38,806 nt of DNA from an uncultured Eubacteriales bacterium (GTDB lineage Bacteria > Bacillota > Clostridia > Oscillospirales > Acutalibacteraceae). Made by a program: the position numbers and the translations under genes. Shown here one piece after another: positions 23,400 through 32,471 of the stretch (position 1 is the first letter of the stretch; the number at the start of each line of letters is the position of its first letter). The notes beneath the pieces are model-generated. The model had not been told where the DNA came from. It saw only the letters and a list, made by a program, of their open reading frames with translations, and did not search any database. The stretch spans positions 1 to 38,806 of the forward strand of contig CAJTNL010000016.1 in the NCBI GenBank assembly GCA_910577755.1, in the 5' to 3' direction.

Positions 23400-23547
23400 A
23401 ATAGTATATTAATTGATTTAAAAAGTAATTATAGGTATTATTTTATTAACTTATATGTCGAATTTTAATGCATTTTTGTAAGATGTATTGTAATTAAAGT
23501 ACAAAGGTGATAGTATTAAACCATAAAATATTAAAGGAGAATGTCAA

Positions 23548-23688
23548 ATGAAAAAGTTTAATAAAATGACAGAAAAACAAATGAGCAAAAAAGACGGAGG
23601 TATACTTTTGGCTGGTATAGCCATCGCTGCTACTTTAGGACTCACAGCTGCTGTTGCAATTCCTTTTGGAGTAAGCAAAACAAAATAG
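23548..23688 (+). CDS. Double-glycine-leader peptide, bacteriocin-like precursor
   Basis: 46-codon gene with a good ribosome binding site (AAAGGAGA, 7 nt upstream) and a strong dedicated terminator. Residues 1-18 (MKKFNKMTEKQMSKKDGG) match the leader pattern of class II bacteriocin and competence-type peptides, ending in Gly-Gly, the cut site for PCAT/C39-type peptidase ABC transporters. The remaining 28 residues are small and hydrophobic (ILLAGIAIAATLGLTAAVAIPFG) with a short basic end, as in membrane-active or signalling peptides. No exporter, immunity or modification gene is adjacent, so processing would have to come from elsewhere. It could alternatively be an uncharacterised small membrane protein. 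The gene itself is well supported; the function is inference. Confidence 0.7.
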   Translation: MKKFNKMTEKQMSKKDGGILLAGIAIAATLGLTAAVAIPFGVSKTK

Positions 23689-23699
23689 TGAATTGATGA

Positions 23700-23743
23700 G
23701 ACCAGAGTCTTTAAGCGACCGCTTAAAGACTCTGGTCTTTTTT
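23700..23743 (+). terminator. Strong intrinsic terminator of the peptide gene
   Basis: Perfect 18-bp stem (23700-23717 with 23720-23737), effectively with a 4-nt loop, followed by six T's, 11 nt after the peptide stop codon. A terminator this strong supports the small frame as a real transcription unit. Confidence 0.92.
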
Positions 23744-23862
23744 GCTATGCTTGAGTTTAGAGTCATGCTTACTGGCAAGGAACTGCACAAAAAATTTTTT
23801 TAGTAACAAATTATAATATAATTTATTTTATAAGAGAAAAACTTTAGAAATGTCTTTGAGAA

Positions 23863-26800
23863 TTAACATTTTTTTATTATTTTAATACTACTGCCTCCGT
23901 ATTTGGAGGGGTGCACATAAATTTGTGTTGCGATACGATTTTTCAGCTCGCTGACATGGGAGATAATGCCAATAGTTCGTCCCATTTTTTGTATTTGGTC
24001 AAATGCTTTCATAGCGGTATCTAATGTATCTTGGTCCAGTGAGCCAAACCCTTCGTCAATAAAAATGGAGTCCAGCCGAACACTACCGGAGTAAGATTGC
24101 ACAACATCCGACAAACCAAAGGCAAGCGAGAGGGATGCAAGAAATTGTTCTCCGCCTGAAAGTGTTTCAATTGATCGCGGTGCGCCGGTAAACCCATCTA
24201 ATACCTCTAAATCTAATCCACTTTTTGCATTTCCGCCTGTTGTCCCCTCTAAACGTTTTAAGTTATATCGTCCCCGGCTTAGGAGGGAGAAAAATTCGTT
24301 GGCATAGGTAAGAATATCGTCAAGCATAATGCTCAATACAAATTGTTGCAGTGGAATCTTTTTAGTATTTCCTCCCGACAATAGTTGAGAAAGCCGGCTG
24401 GCTTGTTCGTAGGCATCTTGGGTTTCTTTGCTGTTATGTGTAATTTCAAGTAGTTGTTTTAATGTTTTCTGTGATGTATGTAAATGTTGTGTGTAGCTTC
24501 CTAGTTGTTGTGCCATCTGCTCTTGTGCTGTCTGTTTTTCAAATAATTCTTGTTCTAATTGTTCTATTTGCGGTACGGTTTTTCCTTTTAATTCTTTTGC
24601 CAAAGATGCTAATTGATCTTCAACAGACTGCGTTTGTGTGGTATAGTTTTGTAGTTCTTGTTCCAAAAGTTGTATTTTTTGAGGAACAATACGCATAGAG
24701 GCTAAATCAGAGCTTATATTGATGCTTTCTGATAAATTTGTTAATATAAGCTGCTCATAAAATGTTTGTTTACTTTTATACTCTTTTTCTGCGGTTTCTC
24801 TCCATGCGGATTTTGCAAGTTCTGCGTTGGTTTGCTGCGCTGCCAGGTGAGAGGATGCGTTTAAAAACTGTGTATCCCAATGGGCTATGTCTTTTTGCAG
24901 GGTTTGTAAGGTTTGGCGTGTTTCGCTTAACTGTTTGTTGATCTCTTTTGGATCTAACCTCTGTTCGGTACTGCCCTTTAGCTCGCCGATGGCCGCTTTG
25001 ATTGAAGCTAGGCGTTGTTCTTGCTGAATACCTATTTCTTTTTGTGCGTCACGAGTTTGCTCTAATATATGTAGCTCCTCTTTGCGCTGTGCAATGCGTT
25101 GTTCTGCTTTTTCATGCAAATTCACCTTGTGCTCGGCTTTTTTTATTTTGTTTCGCTGTGCTTCCAGCTGTAAAGCTAATCCCTGAGCATCTATTGGTAT
25201 TTGTGCACATTTTGTACGGCACTCTTTTAAGGTATTTGTTTTTTCGTCTAATAATGTTTGTCTGCGGCTATATATTTGCAGATACTGTTGATAATCTGTT
25301 TGCAGTTTTTCCAATTTATCGGTTAATGCCGAAAGTTGTGCAGTGTTTGCTTGTTGTTCCGGTGTGCCGGCAAAAGGTACAGGGTGATCCAAAGAGCCGC
25401 AAACGGGGCAGGGTGTATTCTCTTTTAATGTCTGTGCCATTTGTGCGGCTGTGTGCTCCATTATGTCGGCTTGCAAAGAGGATACTTGTTTTTTTGTATC
25501 TGCAAGTACACTCTCTTTTTCTTGCTTTATACTGCTGCACGCATGAAATTTCTGTTCTGCCTCATTGTGCTCTTGTTGTGCTTGCAGTAGCAGTGTTAAT
25601 TGCTGCTCATAGCTTTCTAAGATATGCAGTTGTTCTAGGTAGCTTGGCAGCAGTTGTAATTCTTTTTCAATTTCCTGTAAATAACAATTCCCTTTTTCAA
25701 TGTTTTCTGTTGCTGTGGCTATTTGCGCTTCTGTTTTACTTTGCTCTGCTTGGTTGCTTGCTATTATTTTTGTAACAGCCGTTTTTTCTTCATTTAAAGT
25801 TTCAATACGCTGCACTAACTGCAAGGTTGTCTCTAATTGGACAACCGTTTGTTCTAATTTTGGAATACCTGCCTTTTTTTGTTTTATTACATCTTGTTGT
25901 TCCTTTGTTTTATAAAATTGTTCTTGTGCCGCTTGTAATGCCTGTTCTGACGACTGATATAATGTTTGTTTTTCTTCTAAGGTTTGATGGATATCGTGAT
26001 AATTTTTCCAATAAGGATACAATTGCTCTATTTGTTTTGCTAAGGAAAGCGTTTTTCTTTTTTCGTTGATTGAAGGTGCAAGCTGTTGTAATTGCTGTTG
26101 CCTTTGTATGAGTGTTTGATATTGGCTAAACCGTTGTTTTTGTTCTTTCGCTTTGCTAAGCTGTTCCGTTTGCTTGTTTATTATTTGCTGCAATTTTTTT
26201 AACTGTGCTTGAGAGTTTTTTAAATTAGATTCATATTGTTGGCATTTTTGCTGCAATGTTTCTATGGTATCGACTTCTTCACGCTCTAACAGGGTTGTTT
26301 TTGTTGTAAGAAGCTGCTCTACCTCCTGCAATAAGGCGTTGGTATACTGCTTCATTTTATTGGTGATTTGCGTCCATAGCTGAGTAGAAAATAAGGTCTG
26401 TAAAATTTCTGCTTTGTTATTGGAGTTGGCGCGCAGCAACTTTAAAAAGTCTCCTTGAGGGAGTACAATGACCTGTGAAAACTGTTCACAGGTCAGCCCC
26501 AAAAGCTGTTGCGCATAGTCTCGGATTTTAGATTCACTGCCGCTTAGGATTAGTTCCCACTGTGCGGTTTCATCAGCAGGGCATCCATCTGATAAACGAT
26601 AGCATAAATGCTCCTCACGGATATCCCGTCTGCCGCTGCCACGTACATAATACACTGATTGAGAACGGAAAAAGCGATATACCTTGCTGCCTAGAGAAAA
26701 ACAGAAATCTACTGAAGTACATAGTCCATCTTCAGCGGCGGTACTGCGCATACTTGCCCAGCTGCGGCGGTTTCCTGTGGCTTTACAATACAGTGCAAAG

Positions 26801-26946
26801 CACATGGCGTCTAAAATGGTTGTTTTACCGCTGCCGGTTGCCCCTGTAATTAAAAAGATAGGGCTTTTACCTAAATCAGAGAAATTTATGGTAGTGGAGT
26901 GAATATAGGAACCAAACCCCTGCATGGTAATGAATATGGGTTTCAT
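23863..26946 (-). CDS. sbcC: Exonuclease subunit SbcC (Rad50-like ATPase)
   Basis: 1027-aa SMC-like ATPase, partner of SbcD in a nuclease that cleaves DNA hairpins and blocked ends. Visible in order: Walker A GATGSGKTT (residue 35), a long glutamine-rich coiled coil, the zinc hook CPVC (513-516) at its apex, a returning coiled coil, the ABC signature LSGGEQF (about 928) and Walker B FIDEGFGSLD (about 957). Length is typical. I use ATG 26946; a TTG seven codons earlier is too close to AAAGGA. It lies 114 nt downstream of sbcD, the normal order. Confidence 0.96.
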   Translation of the reverse strand: MKPIFITMQGFGSYIHSTTINFSDLGKSPIFLITGATGSGKTTILDAMCFALYCKATGNRRSWASMRSTAAEDGLCTSVDFCFSLGSKVYRFFRSQSVYYVRGSGRRDIREEHLCYRLSDGCPADETAQWELILSGSESKIRDYAQQLLGLTCEQFSQVIVLPQGDFLKLLRANSNNKAEILQTLFSTQLWTQITNKMKQYTNALLQEVEQLLTTKTTLLEREEVDTIETLQQKCQQYESNLKNSQAQLKKLQQIINKQTEQLSKAKEQKQRFSQYQTLIQRQQQLQQLAPSINEKRKTLSLAKQIEQLYPYWKNYHDIHQTLEEKQTLYQSSEQALQAAQEQFYKTKEQQDVIKQKKAGIPKLEQTVVQLETTLQLVQRIETLNEEKTAVTKIIASNQAEQSKTEAQIATATENIEKGNCYLQEIEKELQLLPSYLEQLHILESYEQQLTLLLQAQQEHNEAEQKFHACSSIKQEKESVLADTKKQVSSLQADIMEHTAAQMAQTLKENTPCPVCGSLDHPVPFAGTPEQQANTAQLSALTDKLEKLQTDYQQYLQIYSRRQTLLDEKTNTLKECRTKCAQIPIDAQGLALQLEAQRNKIKKAEHKVNLHEKAEQRIAQRKEELHILEQTRDAQKEIGIQQEQRLASIKAAIGELKGSTEQRLDPKEINKQLSETRQTLQTLQKDIAHWDTQFLNASSHLAAQQTNAELAKSAWRETAEKEYKSKQTFYEQLILTNLSESINISSDLASMRIVPQKIQLLEQELQNYTTQTQSVEDQLASLAKELKGKTVPQIEQLEQELFEKQTAQEQMAQQLGSYTQHLHTSQKTLKQLLEITHNSKETQDAYEQASRLSQLLSGGNTKKIPLQQFVLSIMLDDILTYANEFFSLLSRGRYNLKRLEGTTGGNAKSGLDLEVLDGFTGAPRSIETLSGGEQFLASLSLAFGLSDVVQSYSGSVRLDSIFIDEGFGSLDQDTLDTAMKAFDQIQKMGRTIGIISHVSELKNRIATQIYVHPSKYGGSSIKIIKKC

Positions 26947-27060
26947 AAAAAAACGATGTCCTTTCAACCGCTTATTTTTTGTAAAACATACGCTGTTTTT
27001 CAGGGAGGGTGTATAATAGATGCCCCTGTATTCTTTATAATTTGTGTATGTTTGAATCTT

Positions 27061-28215
27061 TTACTGTTTTGTTTCTTGTTCTGCTTTCAACTCTGTAAGC
27101 AAGCTTAAAAATAGTTCACGATCTTTTTCGGTAGGAGTGATACTGCAAATTTGTTCCATAAACTGTGAAAATACAGTCATTTCATCTATGGTGCGATTAT
27201 GCATATGCTCTCGTAATACTTTGGTTTGTAAAGATGACTCGGCACGCAGCCAGTTACAATGAACCGATAGCACATTAGGATAGTAGGGTCGTAATTGCTC
27301 AAGAGGCATATATACAGGTGTTGTATTTGTCAACTCTATGGAGAGATAGTCATCTGATGGGCTTTGTTTGCCCTGCTCCAAAAGCATTTCTAATGTGCCG
27401 GTTACGGTGCGCATATCATGGAGTGGAGAAATGGGAAGCTGCGTAAAGTTACAGGATTCTTTTGAAATTTCAAGCAGTGTGAGTGATTTTTTATGATGTT
27501 CTTCGTCAAAAGAGTATTTGAGCGGCGAGCCGGAATAACGTCCCTGTTGTCCTACCTGTTGCGGACTGTGGAGATGTCCCAGAGCAGTGTAATCAAAGCT
27601 TTGAAACAGCGTGGGAGAAACTTCTCCGCTACCGCCAACGTACAGGGTGCTTTCAGAGTCGCATGTTTGACTTCCGGCAGCAAAACAATGACCTACCAGA
27701 ATATTAATTGCCTGAGAATTTAAAGTTTCTTCTATTTTGGAAATAACCGCTTCATAGGCCATGGAAAACCCCTGAATGGTATCGTCTTGCAGCCACTGCC
27801 GTACATAGGCTGGTTCTATATACGGCAATAAATAGACTTGTAATAGTTGATTATGTTTGTTTACCGTAACAGGCAGCAGAGCATCTTCAGCTTTGGTAGC
27901 AATATAAATACCGCTGTTTCTCAGCATAGAAGCGCCGATTGCGATGCGATCTGCTCCGTCATGATTCCCCGCAATAACAGCAAAAGGAATGTTTTGTTTA
28001 CTCATAAAGGTTAATACCTCATCAAATAGACGAATGGCCTGCACAGGTGCGATTTGCCTGTCAAAAATATCGCCAGCAAGAATCACCAGATCCGGTTGTT
28101 CCTGCTCAACGGCAGGTAAAAACACCGTATGGATAAAATAAGCCTGATCGTCAAGCAGAGAACGACCATATATCATTTTGCCCAAATGCCAATCTGATGT
28201 GTGGAGAATTTTCAT
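27061..28215 (-). CDS. sbcD: Exonuclease subunit SbcD (Mre11-like nuclease)
   Basis: 384-aa calcineurin-like metallophosphoesterase, the nuclease subunit of SbcCD. The metal-binding motifs are all present: HTSDWHLGK at the N-terminus, GDIFDRQ (about residue 52), GNHDGADR (about 85), GHCFAAGS and LGHLHSPQ. A C-terminal capping domain follows. ATG 28215 is preceded by AAAGGA at good spacing; the 40 extra upstream codons open in that frame do not match the family. Confidence 0.96.
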   Translation of the reverse strand: MKILHTSDWHLGKMIYGRSLLDDQAYFIHTVFLPAVEQEQPDLVILAGDIFDRQIAPVQAIRLFDEVLTFMSKQNIPFAVIAGNHDGADRIAIGASMLRNSGIYIATKAEDALLPVTVNKHNQLLQVYLLPYIEPAYVRQWLQDDTIQGFSMAYEAVISKIEETLNSQAINILVGHCFAAGSQTCDSESTLYVGGSGEVSPTLFQSFDYTALGHLHSPQQVGQQGRYSGSPLKYSFDEEHHKKSLTLLEISKESCNFTQLPISPLHDMRTVTGTLEMLLEQGKQSPSDDYLSIELTNTTPVYMPLEQLRPYYPNVLSVHCNWLRAESSLQTKVLREHMHNRTIDEMTVFSQFMEQICSITPTEKDRELFLSLLTELKAEQETKQ

Positions 28216-28430
28216 AGTGAGTTCCTTTCCTCTATTATGTTTTGTTAAACCAGAAATATTGATCCGTCTACAGGCGATATTGTAATGCCGGAAATGACCA
28301 GTAATTTGTAAATAATCCCTAAACTCTCTTTTCATTTAGAAGGGGAACTGATATACTTAAATAAAAATAGCTTTTTATAATTACATTTGTTCTTTGATTC
28401 TTATCATATCATAACGGAGGCAAAAATTCC

Positions 28431-29804
28431 ATGAAAAAAAAGGTCGTTGCGTGTTTTGCGTTTCTTTTTGCAGTATTTATGTTTATATCTGCTGTTTCGG
28501 CGTCCGCCGCGGTGTTTCAAATTAATTTTGAACCCAAATCAAAGGGGATTTACTTTGCAAATTTAGATACAGATACTGTAGTTTACGAAAAGGATGCGAA
28601 TTTACGCTTAGAACCTGCTTCCTGTACAAAAATTATGGCTTACATAATTGCTGTAGAGCGTATTAGCGATTTGCAGGATACTAAAGTAATAGTTAGCGAT
28701 TATATTGAAAATACGCTGGTGAATACCCAAAGTTCTACAGCGGGAATTATATCTGGCGAAGAACTGACTGTTTTACAGCTGTTAAACCTGATGATGGTAC
28801 CCTCCGGCAACGATGCTTCTTTAATGCTTGCCGAATATATAGGAGGTTTGGAGAATGGAACAACGGGTACAGAGGCTGTTGAAAATTTTGTACATCTAAT
28901 GAATGAAAAGGCTGCCGAATTGGGTTGTATAAATACACAATTTCGTAATCCACACGGTTTGCATGATACAGAACATTATACGACCGCTGCTGATCTTTAT
29001 AAAATTACAAAAGCTGCCATGACACTGCCGCATTTTTCAGAGATTACTTCACAGCTTTCTTATACTTTGCCTGCGACCAATAAAAGCGTGACTGCCAGAA
29101 CAGTTTACAGTACAAATAAGATGATTAGTAATACTGCAGAAAACAGTAAATATTATTATCAGTATGCAAAGGGGATTAAAACAGGTACCCATGATCAAGC
29201 AGGTTATTGTTTGGTATCTAGTGCAGTGTATAATGGTTATACTTATATTTGCGTAGCTTTGGGAGCTCCCTCGTTAGATGAAAATGGAAATACGATTGAA
29301 GAACGGGCTGATATGTTAGATTCAGCTAGTTTATATCGTTGGGCTTTTACTAATCTACGTTTAAAAGAGGTTCTGAAAAGTACAGATATTATTGCAAATA
29401 TGAAAATAGATTATGTTTGGAATCAGGATAGATTGCTGCTGTCGCCCGAAAAAGACTTTTCGACAATTTTACCCAATGATGTAGACCCCAACAGTGTGAT
29501 AGTAACTGCCAATTTACCTGAAAAGTTAGAGGCTCCCGTTACAAAAGGTGATGTGATTGGTACGGCTGTATTAAGTTATGCCAATCAGGAGCTGGCTACG
29601 ATTAATTTGGTAGCTGCTGAAACTATGGAAAAAAGCCAATTATTACAAGTTTGGAGTGTAATGAAAACTATTTTTAGCTCGCCTTGGTTTATTGCCATAG
29701 CAAGCGTTATTGCATTTTTGATTTTGATATATATTGTGCTTATGATACTTTATTATAACCGTAAAAAGAAAATGCGTAAGGTGAAAAAATATAGAAAAAT
29801 GTAG
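28431..29804 (+). CDS. D-alanyl-D-alanine carboxypeptidase (DacF/PBP5-like)
   Basis: 457-aa low-molecular-weight penicillin-binding protein that trims the terminal D-Ala from peptidoglycan stem peptides. Signal peptide about residues 1-27; S11 peptidase catalytic motifs are SCTK (Ser64, Lys67), SGN (125-127) and KTG (250-252). A beta-rich C-terminal domain (about 310-400) and a membrane helix (about 420-445) with a basic tail follow. Most PBP5 relatives end in an amphipathic helix, so a true transmembrane anchor is a mild difference. An eight-A run in codons 2-4 is in frame here. It directly precedes rnpB. Confidence 0.93.
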   Translation: MKKKVVACFAFLFAVFMFISAVSASAAVFQINFEPKSKGIYFANLDTDTVVYEKDANLRLEPASCTKIMAYIIAVERISDLQDTKVIVSDYIENTLVNTQSSTAGIISGEELTVLQLLNLMMVPSGNDASLMLAEYIGGLENGTTGTEAVENFVHLMNEKAAELGCINTQFRNPHGLHDTEHYTTAADLYKITKAAMTLPHFSEITSQLSYTLPATNKSVTARTVYSTNKMISNTAENSKYYYQYAKGIKTGTHDQAGYCLVSSAVYNGYTYICVALGAPSLDENGNTIEERADMLDSASLYRWAFTNLRLKEVLKSTDIIANMKIDYVWNQDRLLLSPEKDFSTILPNDVDPNSVIVTANLPEKLEAPVTKGDVIGTAVLSYANQELATINLVAAETMEKSQLLQVWSVMKTIFSSPWFIAIASVIAFLILIYIVLMILYYNRKKKMRKVKKYRKM

Positions 29805-29816
29805 GCTGATTATTGC

Positions 29817-29845
29817 TTGACAGAGGGTGAAAAATCTTATAAAAT
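29817..29845 (+). promoter_or_regulatory. Promoter of rnpB
   Basis: Consensus TTGACA (29817-29822), 17-nt spacer, TAAAAT (29840-29845), placing the start 6-8 nt downstream, exactly at the mature 5' end of the RNA. Confidence 0.85.
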
Positions 29846-29851
29846 AAAAGT

Positions 29852-30200
29852 TGCGAGCAGACTGAACAGTCGCGGGTACAACTCGAAAGGGTGTGCCTGA
29901 GGAAAGTCCGAGCTCCACAGGGCAAGAATAACGGCTAACGGCCGCCGGGGGCGACCCTAGGGATAGTGCAACAGAGATATACCGCCCGGTTTTACCGTGG
30001 TAAGGATGGAAAGGCGAGGTAAGAGCTCACCAGCGTACAGGAGACTGTACGGCTATGTAAACCCTATTCGGAGCAACACCGCAGAGAAACTTTATGCGCT
30101 TGCCCGGCGCGTTTCGAGAAGGTGGCATGAGCTGTTGCGGCAACGCACAGCCAAGATAGATGACTGTTCACGACAGAACTCGGCTTACAGGTCTGGTCGC
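29852..30200 (+). ncRNA. rnpB: RNase P RNA, class A
   Basis: Catalytic RNA of RNase P, which matures tRNA 5' ends. The conserved CR-I core GAGGAAAGTCCGAGCTC lies near the 5' end (about 29899-29915), and the 3' core has ACAGAACTCGGCTTACAG (about 30173-30190). The 5' strand GCGAGCAGAC pairs with GTCTGGTCGC (30191-30200) to close helix P1. The central GGTAAGAGCTCACCAGCG element and overall length near 350 nt indicate the ancestral class A rather than the Bacillus class B architecture. A promoter and terminator flank it precisely. Confidence 0.96.
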
Positions 30201-30214
30201 TTATATTTGTGTAT

Positions 30215-30244
30215 AAGACTTCTGCTTTGCAGAGGTCTTTTTTT
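30215..30244 (+). terminator. Intrinsic terminator of rnpB
   Basis: 11-bp stem (30215-30225 with 30229-30239, one G-T pair) and a run of seven T's. The following 240 bp to the next gene hold only AT-rich sequence with a TATAAT at 30370-30375 lacking a clear -35. Confidence 0.88.
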
Positions 30245-30549
30245 ATGCCAAATATTTACTTATACATAATTAGCAAATTTATGTATATTTTTGTAAAAAT
30301 AGAAAATAGATATAATTTAAATAGAAAAAATTAGCAATTATGTATGTAGATGCTTATTTATGAGTATGTTATAATACTGATATAAATTGATGAATCGTTT
30401 ATATTCTATATTTTTATGTAGAAACCGTAGAGAATTCAGTATACTGCAAAAAGAATCTAAAAGAAATGAAAGGCATGTAAAATCATGAAAAAATAAAATA
30501 TTGTGCAGCTATATTTGCCACTATCATTACAGCCTCTATTTTAAGTTCT

Positions 30550-31746
30550 ATGCTATTGCCGGTATCGGCGGCAATAGCACTACAAGAGGATAATCAAGAA
30601 ATTAGAATGTCGTTTAGACAAAAACTAGAATCGACGCCTCAGATACAGGTGGTGGAAACATATATTCCAATAGCAGAAAGTGATATACCAACTGTACTTC
30701 GGGACATTGATTCTATATCTGTAAAAAACGCATTGGTTATTGATGGAACAAAAAATGATATGTTGCGTACGTTTGATAATCCCGATCAGGCAATTGATGG
30801 AATTTACAAAAAGGCTTCCGGACTACTGAATATTTTAGCTGAGAATTATCAGTTAGATCGCATGAATGCTGTAAACTGGGAGCAATATCAGGAGTATTTG
30901 TATACATACGTTGACGATTGTTTTGCAAAAGAAGACGGTTCTTATGATGCAATTAGAGACGATGAAAGCGTGTTAAAAATATTTTTTGATATTTATGAAA
31001 ATACTTGGCAGAATCAGGAATTGATCAATCAGATCAACGCTTCCAAATCAGGTTTTAGCCAATCTTCCGTATCCGTTTCGGTTATGGATTTACTGCCATA
31101 TTTACCGTCTAATACGCCTCTGATAAATGAAATTAGTGAGATTAGAATTGCAGAGCAGCAAGAGCAATCACAGCTGCTGGGTAACGCGCAGTTGCTTGGC
31201 AATGATGTACAGCCGTTTGGTCCTGCTATTTCTTATTATTTTAACGTGAACCTTGGCAGGCAGTATGCAATACAATATGCTAGATCTAGAAATCTTTTAT
31301 ATCGACTTTTTTGGTATGATTGTACGAATTTTGTGTCGCAGATTTTACACGAGGGTGGCGTACCTATGACGTCAAAATGGTGGATTGAAAAAGGGCTGCT
31401 TGTCCAAGATTACTCTACCGCCTGGGTGAACGTAAATGCGTTTTGCAACTATTTGGGTATAGATCACAGAACTACGGTATTAAATAATTTTTCCATGTAT
31501 GTAAGAGTAGGAGATGTGATCGCTTATGACCCTAGTGGAGATTACAGCTATGACCATCTTGGATTTGTGACAGCAACGGGTACCTACGACTGGCATTATA
31601 ACAAATATGGAAAAAGGCAGTATTATCGGGACTTTATGGTTGCGCAGCATACGAATAATTATCACTTATGGGTTAGCAATCCAGGCAATGGGTGGGATGA
31701 TCTAGAAACTGATGGAGTATGGTATGCACGTGTATGGACGCGATAA
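30550..31746 (+). CDS. Secreted Amidase_6-domain protein, signal peptide out of frame
   Basis: The C-terminal part (about residues 225-398) is an Amidase_6-type cysteine peptidase/amidase domain: YAIQYARSRN, YDCTNFVSQILHEGG with the catalytic Cys258, and YDHLGFVT with His336. Such proteins are usually exported and may act on the cell wall. From ATG 30550 the product would lack a full signal peptide. The same frame continues upstream as KIKYCAAIFATIITASIL, a perfect signal sequence. Its start would be ATG 30485, but the following adenine run has six A's and reads ATG-Lys-Lys-stop; seven A's would restore the frame. Thus the gene is frameshifted at codon 3, or relies on slippage. It is upstream of the lipoprotein pair. 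Confidence 0.75.
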   Translation: MLLPVSAAIALQEDNQEIRMSFRQKLESTPQIQVVETYIPIAESDIPTVLRDIDSISVKNALVIDGTKNDMLRTFDNPDQAIDGIYKKASGLLNILAENYQLDRMNAVNWEQYQEYLYTYVDDCFAKEDGSYDAIRDDESVLKIFFDIYENTWQNQELINQINASKSGFSQSSVSVSVMDLLPYLPSNTPLINEISEIRIAEQQEQSQLLGNAQLLGNDVQPFGPAISYYFNVNLGRQYAIQYARSRNLLYRLFWYDCTNFVSQILHEGGVPMTSKWWIEKGLLVQDYSTAWVNVNAFCNYLGIDHRTTVLNNFSMYVRVGDVIAYDPSGDYSYDHLGFVTATGTYDWHYNKYGKRQYYRDFMVAQHTNNYHLWVSNPGNGWDDLETDGVWYARVWTR

Positions 31747-31767
31747 CAATGAATGAGGAGTTTATTC

Positions 31768-32381
31768 ATGCAAAAAAACATATAAAAATTATGGTTTATT
31801 CAGTAGGTATCTGTATCATCCTTTCTACTCTTTTTACAGGATGCGCAGCCAATCGAGCGATGAATACAGAGCTTAATACAGAAATTAATTTAGAAGAGTT
31901 TGTATCCTCAGGTTATCGTGAGTATGCCGACCCTGCCGATTTAGAAAATTTTGATCCTGATAATTTTATGGGAAAAAATCTTGATTTGCTGACAGAGGAA
32001 GAAAAAGAAGGCTTAAATGAGTTGATGGCAGAAGAACATCGCAAAACAGATGAAGCACGTATGAGAAAATATAAGCATTATTATGGGGATTCAGACAATT
32101 ATGCGCTTGTAGACCCGATGGACACAACAGAAGCAGTAAGAGCCAGCGGAGAGTTTGTAGACCCGGAAAAAGCCTTTGAGCAGTCTTTAATTGATTATCA
32201 AGACGCTTATGAACATGTGTGCAGAGAGTTTAATCTAAGAATACCACAAAAAAATGATTTAGACGCAATTAAAGAGTTTGCTCATTTTTGTTTTCAGTCG
32301 ACGTCGGAGGATCATGAGTTACGGCTTAAATGCTTAGATTTAGATACCCTTCTTATGACGTATAGACGCAGTTATGTATAA
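31768..32381 (+). CDS. Lipoprotein, tandem copy 1, frameshifted in a poly-A run after the start
   Basis: Paralogue of the next gene, nearly identical from TELNTEINLEEFVSSGYREYADPADL onward, with lipobox LFTGC. The family is unrecognised; the mature part is acidic, helical and has no cysteine pairs. The expected start, ATG 31768, follows GAGGAG exactly as in copy 2, but the run after ATG-C has seven A's instead of eight and the frame stops at codon 6. The remaining frame could start at ATG 31791, giving a short signal peptide without basic residues and without a ribosome binding site. The gene is probably off in this sequence unless slippage occurs. Confidence 0.65.
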
Positions 32382-32471
32382 TGGAATTAAAAATTGCTGA
32401 TAGTGGTTCATGTAACGCTTAGATTGCTATGACGTGTGTGGACGAGATAACAATCAATGAGGAGATTATGA

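Noticed and set aside
25002..25775. Long plus-strand open frame of 257 codons inside sbcC
   Set aside because: Antisense shadow of the glutamine-rich coiled coil of SbcC. Its hydrophobic composition follows from complementing CAA/CAG and GAA codons.
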